Positions 1 through 5,904 of a stretch of 13,581 bases of DNA are shown here, piece by piece. The stretch's first letter is position 1. Each line of letters opens with the position of its first letter. The notes below the pieces were generated by a model, which was given only the letters and a program-made list of their open reading frames with translations, was not told the origin of the DNA and did not search any database. This stretch comes from JAADHY01 sp964428935 (GTDB taxonomy: Bacteria; Planctomycetota; Planctomycetia; Planctomycetales; Planctomycetaceae), in NCBI GenBank assembly GCA_964428935.1, contig CAYSAG010000129.1, positions 1 to 13,581 of the forward strand, given 5' to 3'. The position numbers were made by a program, and so were the translations under genes.

Positions 1-60
1 GGAGGACGGCATACGAGATAGCTTCAGGTGTCTGGAGTTCAGACGTGTGCTCTTCGATCT
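1..60 (+). other. Illumina P7/TruSeq adapter remnant (sequencing artefact)
   Basis: This is not genomic DNA. Positions 5-19 match the end of the Illumina P7 flow-cell oligo (GACGGCATACGAGAT). Positions 20-27 (AGCTTCAG) sit exactly where the i7 index belongs; the reverse complement, CTGAAGCT, is the TruSeq HT index I know as D707. Positions 28-60 match the TruSeq index-read primer, with a GTGA to GTGT difference near its start and one C missing near the GATCT end. These small errors, and a divergent first few bases, fit a low-quality adapter read-through that was assembled onto the contig end. Genomic sequence can be trusted only from about position 61, and the junction itself may be chimeric. 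Confidence 0.97.
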
Positions 61-354
61 GCTCCGGGCGGTGCACCGTCCACGCAAGCTGCAGCGAGTC
101 CGGGACTTGCGGTGACGGCGTGGGTTCTCGTCGGTTGGCCGTTCGAAGTGGAGCGGCGAGGTGACGGGACTGAGCGCCGGAGACCGGACCGTCCGTCGGA
201 CCGGCGGGTTTGCTGCACACCGGCGGGCGTCGGTACCGAAGTCGGGCGAGCCGGCACGCGGCGAACCGTGCGTCCCAACGCTCGTCGGTGGAACGCCAGG
301 CCCTTTCACGGCGGAGTTCGCTTTGTCACTGTGGTCATTCGGGGAGACAGACGA
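61..354. other. Non-coding leader upstream of the DUF1080 gene; nothing recognised
   Basis: No gene is recognised here. One forward frame stays open through the whole stretch into the DUF1080 gene, but its translation is Arg/Pro/Gly-rich, has no recognisable domain, and starts inside the adapter. The only structure noticed is a 9-base direct repeat, ACCGGCGGG, at 200-208 and 219-227 (19-base period), of unknown meaning. The promoter of the following gene presumably lies here, but no convincing -35/-10 pair was found. Confidence 0.5.
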
Positions 355-1704
355 ATGAAGTGGCGGCATTGGGTTGCTGGAGTGTGCACGGTTTGTGGGC
401 TGGTCGGGGCGTCGGCGTCGAGCTGGGCCCAGACAACGGCGCAGTCCGAGTCAAAATGGCCGTTGGTCTACGCGGACGACTTCCAGACGGGCCGAGCGGA
501 GTACTGGCAGCCGACCGACCCGAAAGCCTGGAAGGTCGTCGAGAAACAGGGAAACCGTTTTTACAGCCAGTTCAAGCGGAGCGACTACAAGCCGCCTGTC
601 CGCTCCCCGTTCAACCGCTCGCTGCTCAAAGAGTTCGTCGTCGGCAGTTTCCGAATGGACGTCCTGGTCCAGTCCACCGCGCGCGACTACCCGCACCGAG
701 ACGTCTGCCTGTTCTTCGGCTACCAGGACCCGAGCCATTTCTACTACGTCCACATTGCCAAACGGACGGACGACCACGCCAACAACATTTTCATTGTCAA
801 TGGTGAGCCTCGCAAGAAGATTTCGACCAAGACGACCGCCGGCACGAACTGGGACGACGGCTGGCACTTGGTCCGAGTGGTTCGCGACGTCGAGTCGGGA
901 GCGATTGAAGTCTACTTTGACGACATGTCCGAACCCATCATGACGGCCAACGACAAAACCTTTACGTGGGGACAGGTCGGCTTGGGCACATTCGACGACA
1001 CGGCCAACTTCGACGACTTCCACCTGTACGGAGAGAAGCTCAAGCGGGGCGAGAACAACATTCCGCCCGAAGGGTTCGTTGCGCTGTTCAACGGCCGCGA
1101 CCTGTCGGGGTGGAAAGGTTTGGTCGGCAATCCGAAGACGCGGGCAAAAATGAGTCCGCAAGAGCTGGCGGAAGCCCAGGCCAAAGCCGACGAAGTCATG
1201 CGTCAGCATTGGAAGGTGGTCGACGGTGTGCTCGTCTTCGACGGCAAAGGCAAGTCGCTGTGCACCGTCAAAGACTACCGCAACTTCGAACTGTACGTGG
1301 ACTGGAAAATCGAACGTCACGGCGACAGCGGAATCTACCTGCGAGGCAGTCCGCAGGTTCAGATTTGGGACCCCGACGACCACGGAGGAATCGGCTCCGG
1401 CGGCCTGTTCAACAACAAGAAACACCCGTCGAAACCGCTGGTCCGAGCCGACAAGCCAGTCGGGCAGTGGAACCGGTTCTTCATTCGAATGGTCGGCGAC
1501 CGGGTGACCGTCTACCTGAACGGCAAGCTGGTCGTCGACAACGTGGTCATGGAGAACTACTGGGAGCGGGACAAGCCGATTTACCCGGTGGGGCAAATTG
1601 AACTGCAGTCGCACCACACACCGCTCTACTTCCGCAACATTTTCATTCGGGAGCTTCCGGACGAGCTGCCCGAGCAGCCGGCCAAGAAGCCCGCGTCCCA
1701 GTAG
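355..1704 (+). CDS. Secreted LamG-like + DUF1080 (3-keto-disaccharide hydrolase family) protein
   Basis: The predicted protein has 449 residues. A signal peptide is visible: a positive start (MKWRH), a hydrophobic stretch at about 7-22, and a likely cut near SSWAQ (22-26). Residues about 35-225 look like a concanavalin/LamG-type beta sandwich (for example FGYQDPSHFYYVHIAK at 121-136). Residues about 238-435 are a DUF1080 domain (PF06439), with GFVALFNGRDLSGW at 239-252, DSGIYLRG near 324-331 and a closing block around 415-434. Family members hydrolyse 3-keto-disaccharides or 3-keto-glycosides and are abundant in planctomycetes; databases may label them family 16 glycoside hydrolase-like. The ATG at 355 is preferred because it opens the signal peptide and follows GGGGAGA (341-347). 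The longer in-frame reading from GTG 28 begins in adapter and is wrong. The substrate cannot be told from sequence. Confidence 0.88.
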   Translation: MKWRHWVAGVCTVCGLVGASASSWAQTTAQSESKWPLVYADDFQTGRAEYWQPTDPKAWKVVEKQGNRFYSQFKRSDYKPPVRSPFNRSLLKEFVVGSFRMDVLVQSTARDYPHRDVCLFFGYQDPSHFYYVHIAKRTDDHANNIFIVNGEPRKKISTKTTAGTNWDDGWHLVRVVRDVESGAIEVYFDDMSEPIMTANDKTFTWGQVGLGTFDDTANFDDFHLYGEKLKRGENNIPPEGFVALFNGRDLSGWKGLVGNPKTRAKMSPQELAEAQAKADEVMRQHWKVVDGVLVFDGKGKSLCTVKDYRNFELYVDWKIERHGDSGIYLRGSPQVQIWDPDDHGGIGSGGLFNNKKHPSKPLVRADKPVGQWNRFFIRMVGDRVTVYLNGKLVVDNVVMENYWERDKPIYPVGQIELQSHHTPLYFRNIFIRELPDELPEQPAKKPASQ

Positions 1705-1716
1705 CCTGTCACAGCC

Positions 1717-1734
1717 CGACCGGCTGCTCGGTCG
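1717..1734 (+). terminator. Possible stem-loop after the DUF1080 gene
   Basis: CGACCG and CGGTCG form a 6-bp perfect stem with a 6-base loop, 12 bases after the stop codon. No T-run follows, so this is only a weak candidate for an intrinsic terminator or an RNA 3'-end stabiliser. Confidence 0.25.
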
Positions 1735-1778
1735 CTTCGCCTTGTCGGTGCACGACCAAACCGCCTTTCGACCCAAAT

Positions 1779-1784
1779 GGGGGA
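1779..1784 (+). promoter_or_regulatory. Ribosome binding site choosing the SPFH gene start
   Basis: GGGGGA ends 7 bases before the ATG at 1792 and lies inside the reading of the alternative ATG at 1777. It supports the downstream start, which gives the family-typical beginning MGLLDKLRGELIDIVEW. Confidence 0.5.
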
Positions 1785-1791
1785 CCAAGCC

Positions 1792-2904
1792 ATGGGGTTG
1801 CTGGACAAACTGCGCGGCGAGCTGATCGACATTGTCGAGTGGGTGGACGATTCCCGACACACGCTCGTCTGGCGTTTCCCTCGCTACCACAACCAAATCA
1901 AGAACGGAGCTCAGCTCATCGTTCGGCCCGGGCAAATGGCCATTTTCGTCCACCGCGGCCAGTTGGCCGACGTCTTCGGTCCCGGTCACTACACGCTCAA
2001 GACCGACAACCTGCCCATTCTGAGCACGTTGCAGGGCTGGAAGCACGGTTTCGACAGCCCGTTCAAGGCCGAAGTGTACTTCGTCTGCACTCGCCAAATT
2101 ACCGACCTCAAGTGGGGAACGCCCAACCCAATCATGCTGCGGGACCCCGACTTCGGGCCCATTCGTCTACGGGCCTTCGGCACCTACACGTTGAAAGCCG
2201 TGGACCCGAAGGCGTTGCTGCGAGAGCTGGTCGGCACGGACAGCCGTTTCGAGACGGAAGAGGTGAACGAGCTGATGCGGTCGATCATTGCCGAGGCGTT
2301 CGCCGACTTGGTCGCCAGCTCGAAAGTGGCCGCTCTCGACCTGGCCGCCAATTACCGCGAGCTGTCCGAAGAGCTGCGGAAAATGGTCTGCGAGCGGATC
2401 GACGACGAGTACGGCTTGGAGGTGCCGCAGCTTTTCATTGTCAACGTGTCGTTTCCCGAAGAGGTGGAGCGGGCGTTGGACGTCCGGACCAGCATGGGCG
2501 TTGTCGGCGACCTGACTCGCTTTCAGCAGTACCAAATGGGACGAGCCATGACGGCTGCGGCCGAAAACCCGGCCGGTGGCGGAGCAGCGGAAGGGCTCGG
2601 ACTGGGCCTGGGCTTTGCCATGGCCGGCCAGTTGCTCCAGAACACCCTGGGCCAGGCGCCGACACAAGCCGCACCCGCCGGGCCGGCTGCCGTGTGGTAC
2701 TTGGCCCTCAACGGCCAGACGGCCGGGCCGTTCACGTTGCAGCAGCTTGCTCAAGCCGCAGCCTCTGGAACGCTGACACCTGCCACACCGGTCTGGACAG
2801 CGGGCATGCCCAATTGGGCCCCGGCGGCTCAGGTGCCCGCAGTGGCCTCGCTGCTGACGGCGCCGCCACCGCCGCCACCGCCACCTCCTCCGGCCCAGCC
2901 GTAG
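1792..2904 (+). CDS. SPFH-domain membrane-associated protein with C-terminal GYF_2 domain and poly-proline tail (YdjI-like)
   Basis: The predicted protein has 370 residues. Residues about 1-245 match the bacterial SPFH subfamily often labelled 'virion core protein-like' and typified by Bacillus subtilis YdjI: the start MGLLDKLRGELIDIVEW, then QLIVRPGQMAIFVHRGQ (41-57) and an SPFH body to about 235. A Gly/Ala-rich linker (about 255-298) follows. Residues about 300-352 are a GYF_2 (DUF4339-type) domain: VWYLALNGQTAGPF, QLAQAAASGTL and VWTAGMPNWAPA. The protein ends with ten prolines (358-367). SPFH proteins scaffold membranes; YdjI belongs to a PspA-linked envelope-stress module. The next gene is the matching zinc-ribbon partner. 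There is no obvious TM segment, so membrane attachment is probably peripheral or through that partner. An ATG at 1777 is possible but less likely. Confidence 0.85.
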   Translation: MGLLDKLRGELIDIVEWVDDSRHTLVWRFPRYHNQIKNGAQLIVRPGQMAIFVHRGQLADVFGPGHYTLKTDNLPILSTLQGWKHGFDSPFKAEVYFVCTRQITDLKWGTPNPIMLRDPDFGPIRLRAFGTYTLKAVDPKALLRELVGTDSRFETEEVNELMRSIIAEAFADLVASSKVAALDLAANYRELSEELRKMVCERIDDEYGLEVPQLFIVNVSFPEEVERALDVRTSMGVVGDLTRFQQYQMGRAMTAAAENPAGGGAAEGLGLGLGFAMAGQLLQNTLGQAPTQAAPAGPAAVWYLALNGQTAGPFTLQQLAQAAASGTLTPATPVWTAGMPNWAPAAQVPAVASLLTAPPPPPPPPPPAQP

Positions 2905-2926
2905 CGTAGGGTCGACGACGCAAACG

Positions 2927-2944
2927 CAACGGCCGAGGCCGTTG
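2927..2944 (+). terminator. Perfect 8-bp palindromic stem-loop after the SPFH gene
   Basis: CAACGGCC and GGCCGTTG pair perfectly around a GA spacer, 22 bases after the stop. No T-run follows. It may be a terminator or attenuator between the SPFH and zinc-ribbon genes, or a protein-binding palindrome. Confidence 0.35.
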
Positions 2945-3015
2945 GTGTGGTTCACCGGCTGCGGCAAAGCGGTGATCAGTGGACGGAGCGACTTTCGAAG
3001 TCGATGCGGTGTCCG

Positions 3016-3033
3016 GCTGGCGGCGTCGCCAGC
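3016..3033 (+). other. Stem-loop in the leader of the zinc-ribbon gene
   Basis: GCTGGCG and CGCCAGC form a 7-bp perfect stem with a GCGT tetraloop, in the 224-base gap between the SPFH and zinc-ribbon genes and about 95 bases before the latter's start. Its function is unknown. In GC-rich DNA such a stem can occur by chance. Confidence 0.25.
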
Positions 3034-3118
3034 GACGGACGGGCACGTCGCTGCCAACTACGTTTCGACCAAGGTGGCCGGTGCAAACGGCCTGGGCTTC
3101 TCCAGACGCACGTGAAAC

Positions 3119-3123
3119 GGAAG
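3119..3123 (+). promoter_or_regulatory. Ribosome binding site for the zinc-ribbon gene
   Basis: GGAAG lies 5 bases before the ATG at 3129. It supports this start over the in-frame ATG at 2979, whose extra 50 residues are Arg-rich and unlike the family. Confidence 0.4.
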
Positions 3124-3128
3124 CGGGC

Positions 3129-4310
3129 ATGAGCGACGCGACACCTCCACCACCTCCGCCGCCTCCGCCGGTGTCGGCGGCCGACAGTGGTCGGACGACG
3201 GGCCCGGCTTCCAGCGCACGCTCTCAGCAGGACGGTCGGCTCTTCCCCTGCCCCGGCTGCGGAGCCGACCTGGAGTTCCACATTGGTTTGCAGCGGCTGA
3301 AGTGTCCGTACTGCGGATTGGAGCGGGAAGTGGCCGTCCCGGAAGACGCGGAAGTCGACGAGAACGACTTTCGCGAGCTGCTCGAGCGGCTGAAGCAGCA
3401 AAGGCTTTCCGGCCCGTCCCAGACGGCGGCCGGACGCAGCCAAATTCGTTGCGAGGCGTGCGGAGCCACCGTCACGTTCACCGGTACGCTGACCAGCGAC
3501 GACTGTCCGTACTGCGGAACGCCGCTGCAGCGTGCCGACGTTCACGCCGCTCAGGCGGTCGTGCCCGTCGACGGCGTGCTGCCCTTCCGGGTGGACGCGG
3601 AGCAGGCCAACCAGCACCTGGCCGACTGGGTCCGTTCCCTCTGGTTCGCTCCCAACGACTTCCGTCGTCGCGGCGTCAGCGGCAAGCTGGTCGGCGTCTA
3701 CCTGCCCTTCTTCACCTTCGACGCGCTGACCTTCACCCGCTACGTCGGCCAGCGCGGCGAGCACTACTGGGTGACGGTCGGAACGGGCAAGAACCGCCGA
3801 ACCGTCCGGCGAACTCGTTGGTACCCCGCCGCCGGAAGCTTCCAAAGGTTCTTCGACGACGTCCTGGTTCCTGCCACACGAAAGCTCGACCGAAGACTGC
3901 TCGAACGGCTGGAACCCTGGAACCTCCGCGCGTGCCGGCCGTTCTTGCCCGAGTTCTTGGCCGGCTTTCTCGCTCACACGTACGACGTGGAGCCGGACGA
4001 GGCTTTCGTGCTGGCCAAGCAGCGAATGGAGCAGGCACTGGAAGCCGACGTGCGAGCTCGAATCGGCGGCGACGAACAGCGAATCTTCTCCATGAAAGTT
4101 CGGTACGGTGCCATTACTTTCAAGCACCTGCTGCTGCCGGTCTGGTTGCTGGCGTACCGCTACCGAGACAAGACTTACCAATTGGCCGTGAACGCGGTGA
4201 CGGGCGAGGTCCAGGGCGAACGACCCTACAGTTGGGTGAAGATTACGCTGGCTGTCCTGGCCGGTCTGGCCGCGGTCCTCGGCGCGTGGTACTGGCTGTC
4301 AGGAGCATGA
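3129..4310 (+). CDS. Double zinc-ribbon protein with C-terminal membrane anchor (YdjG-like)
   Basis: The predicted protein has 393 residues. Residues 6-14 are nine consecutive prolines. Two zinc ribbons follow: C41-x2-C44 with C59-x2-C62, and C108-x2-C111 with C126-x2-C129. A conserved middle region (about 145-360) includes YLPFFTFDALTFTRYVGQ at 191-208. A single hydrophobic TM segment lies at about 371-390, just before the end. This plan, next to an SPFH gene, matches the TFIIB-type zinc-ribbon/TM protein of the Bacillus ydjFGHI (PspA-linked) module. Homologues are often mislabelled 'primosomal protein N'/superfamily II helicase' because of the ribbons; no helicase motifs are present. The poly-proline start next to a GYF-bearing neighbour suggests direct contact. 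The stop overlaps the hemW start (ATGA at 4307-4310), so the two are probably translationally coupled. Confidence 0.8.
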   Translation: MSDATPPPPPPPPPVSAADSGRTTGPASSARSQQDGRLFPCPGCGADLEFHIGLQRLKCPYCGLEREVAVPEDAEVDENDFRELLERLKQQRLSGPSQTAAGRSQIRCEACGATVTFTGTLTSDDCPYCGTPLQRADVHAAQAVVPVDGVLPFRVDAEQANQHLADWVRSLWFAPNDFRRRGVSGKLVGVYLPFFTFDALTFTRYVGQRGEHYWVTVGTGKNRRTVRRTRWYPAAGSFQRFFDDVLVPATRKLDRRLLERLEPWNLRACRPFLPEFLAGFLAHTYDVEPDEAFVLAKQRMEQALEADVRARIGGDEQRIFSMKVRYGAITFKHLLLPVWLLAYRYRDKTYQLAVNAVTGEVQGERPYSWVKITLAVLAGLAAVLGAWYWLSGA

Positions 4311-5638
4311 CCGGGGAAGCAGCGAGTGAGTGTGGGCGGGCAGGCGACGCCGTACGACCCGGTCGGACGACGACTCCAGCTCGGACGCAGACCACCGACC
4401 AACCGGCCGGGCTGGAGCGTCGCCCAGACCGGTCGGACGACCCGCAACCGCTGGGACACGAACACCCGCCGCGAGCGGCTTACGTGCACGTTCCGTTCTG
4501 CCGTCAACGCTGTCCGTACTGCGACTTCACCGTCGTCGCAGGACGACCCGAGCTGGTGGAACGGTTCTTCGACGCACTGACCGTTGAGCTGGAGCGTGAG
4601 TTGGTCGGGCTGAGCACCGAGCCGACCGACAGTCCAGCGCGACCGCTTCGACCGGGCCTGCCGTTCGAACTGGACAGCCTGTTTCTGGGCGGCGGCACGC
4701 CGACGTTTCTTTCACCAGCCCAGTTGGAGCGGCTGTTCGAGCTGCTCGGAAGGTACTTTAGTTTGGCGGAAGGAGCGGAGGTGACCGTCGAGGCGAACCC
4801 GGCCGACTTGACGCCCGAACGGCTGAGCACGCTGAAGCGGCTCGGCGTCAACCGACTGAGCCTGGGCGTGCAGTCGTTCGACGACCAAGTCCTTCGGACA
4901 CTCGGACGGGACCATTCGGCGGCCGAGGCCGTCGACTCGCTCCAGCGGGCCTTGTCCGCCTTCGACAACGTCGCCGTCGACCTGATTTTCGGCGTGCCCG
5001 GACAAACCTTGGAAGACTGGCTCCAAACGCTCCGGCAAACAATTCGCCTGGGACCTCACCACGTCTCCACCTACGGCCTGACCTTCGAGAAAGGCACGGT
5101 GTTTTGGAAACAGCGACAGAAAGGCCAGCTGCAGCCAGTGCCCGAGCAGCTGGAGCGGGAAATGTACGCCGCAGCCATGGACCGACTGAGCGAGGCTGGT
5201 TACGAGCACTACGAGCTGTCCAACTTCGCGCGGCCTGGCTTTCGCTGTCGACACAACCTGGTCTACTGGCACGGGCGTCCGTACTTCGGTTTCGGACCAG
5301 GGGCGGCCTCGTACGTGCGAGGCCGACGCGTCACACGGCACCGCAGCGTGACCACGTGGCTGAAGAAAACGCTTGCGGGCGAGCCGGCTGTCTACGAGCA
5401 GGAAGAGCTGGACGCAGAAGGCCGGGCCCGCGAGCTGGCCTTCCTGCAGTTGAGGCTGGTCGAGGGAATCGACTGCGACGAGTTTTTTCGACGCACAGGC
5501 TTTCGTCTGGAGGAACTGGCTGGGACGGCCGTGGAGCGTCACTGCCGGGCGGGTCTGCTCGAACGGGCCGGCTGCTTCGTGCGTCTGACTCGGGCAGGTC
5601 TGTTCCTGGCGGACCTGGTCGCCGCTGACTTCCTGTGA
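4307..5638 (+). CDS. hemW: Radical SAM heme chaperone HemW (HemN-like)
   Basis: The predicted protein has 443 residues. The radical SAM cluster motif is C65-x3-C69-x2-C72, within YVHVPFC and CPYCDF. The Asp-Phe after the last Cys is typical of HemW; true coproporphyrinogen oxidase HemN has a fourth Cys there (CxC). Further family blocks are LFLGGGTPTFLSPAQLERLF (125-144), VEANPADLTPERL (161-173), RLSLGVQSFDD (183-193), VDLIFGVPGQT (224-234), YELSNFARPGF (302-312) and HNLVYW (316-321). A HemN_C-like domain occupies the C-terminus. HemW binds heme and delivers it to respiratory enzymes. The start overlaps the upstream stop by 4 bases. About 57 residues, rich in Arg/Pro/Thr, precede the first core strand; E. 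coli HemW has only about 15. No other ATG, GTG or TTG start is available in between. Confidence 0.93.
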   Translation: MTGEAASECGRAGDAVRPGRTTTPARTQTTDQPAGLERRPDRSDDPQPLGHEHPPRAAYVHVPFCRQRCPYCDFTVVAGRPELVERFFDALTVELERELVGLSTEPTDSPARPLRPGLPFELDSLFLGGGTPTFLSPAQLERLFELLGRYFSLAEGAEVTVEANPADLTPERLSTLKRLGVNRLSLGVQSFDDQVLRTLGRDHSAAEAVDSLQRALSAFDNVAVDLIFGVPGQTLEDWLQTLRQTIRLGPHHVSTYGLTFEKGTVFWKQRQKGQLQPVPEQLEREMYAAAMDRLSEAGYEHYELSNFARPGFRCRHNLVYWHGRPYFGFGPGAASYVRGRRVTRHRSVTTWLKKTLAGEPAVYEQEELDAEGRARELAFLQLRLVEGIDCDEFFRRTGFRLEELAGTAVERHCRAGLLERAGCFVRLTRAGLFLADLVAADFL

Positions 5639-5703
5639 CGACCGGCTGTCAACTCGCCACGCTCGCCTCGGGTTCCACGCTCAGCCGCTCCGGCCTCCGC
5701 AAC

Positions 5704-5734
5704 GCTCGGCCGGTTCGATGGAACCGGCCCGAGC
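5704..5734 (+). terminator. Strong stem-loop downstream of hemW
   Basis: GCTCGGCCGGTTC pairs with GAACCGGCCCGAGC around a GATG loop: 13 base pairs with a single bulged C, starting 65 bases after the hemW stop. It is the longest stem noticed in the window. No T-run follows directly, only a mildly T-rich stretch at about 5746-5759. It probably marks the end of the SPFH/zinc-ribbon/hemW transcript. Confidence 0.5.
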
Positions 5735-5891
5735 CGGTCGGTCGGCTTGGTTGTGTTCCTGCCACGCGGTAGCATGGAGTGAACGGGTTCGGGCAAGGCA
5801 GGCTTTCGACACTCGGCCGCTGACCTCACCGTTTTGGCTCGCAGAAGACGAACGGAAGCGGCCGCGTCTCGTTGTCGGCTTTCCGGGAAAC

Positions 5892-5899
5892 GGAGGAGG
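5892..5899 (+). promoter_or_regulatory. Strong Shine-Dalgarno for the FAD oxidoreductase gene
   Basis: GGAGGAGG lies 5 bases before the ATG at 5905. It fixes the start there, not at the in-frame ATG 5872, and the chosen start opens directly into a signal peptide. It is the clearest ribosome binding site in the window. Confidence 0.8.
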
Positions 5900-5904
5900 C
5901 GAGC

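Noticed and set aside
200..227. Direct repeat ACCGGCGGG, two copies 19 bases apart
   Set aside because: Two short GC-rich copies in GC-rich DNA next to an adapter junction are not enough to call an operator.
451..2097. 548-codon - strand ORF over the DUF1080 and SPFH genes
   Set aside because: It spans two well-supported + strand genes and their gap. Its Val/Asp/His-rich translation is typical of an antisense shadow in GC-rich DNA.
2976..4181. 401-codon - strand ORF over the zinc-ribbon gene
   Set aside because: The opposite strand encodes two intact zinc ribbons and a TM anchor; this frame has no motif.
3302..4306. Upstream in-frame extension of hemW
   Set aside because: The frame is open but Arg/Ala-rich and overlaps the zinc-ribbon gene in another frame. 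The start at 4307 with the ATGA overlap is far more plausible.
3129..4310. Annotation as primosomal protein N' or superfamily II helicase
   Set aside because: Only the zinc ribbons fit. There are no Walker A, Walker B or helicase motifs, and the protein has a C-terminal TM helix.
5747..5775. Possible promoter TTGGTT - 17 bases - TAGCAT before the FAD oxidoreductase
   Set aside because: Only 3/6 and 4/6 matches to a sigma-70-type consensus, in a phylum with poorly known promoters. The position is plausible but chance matches of this quality are common.
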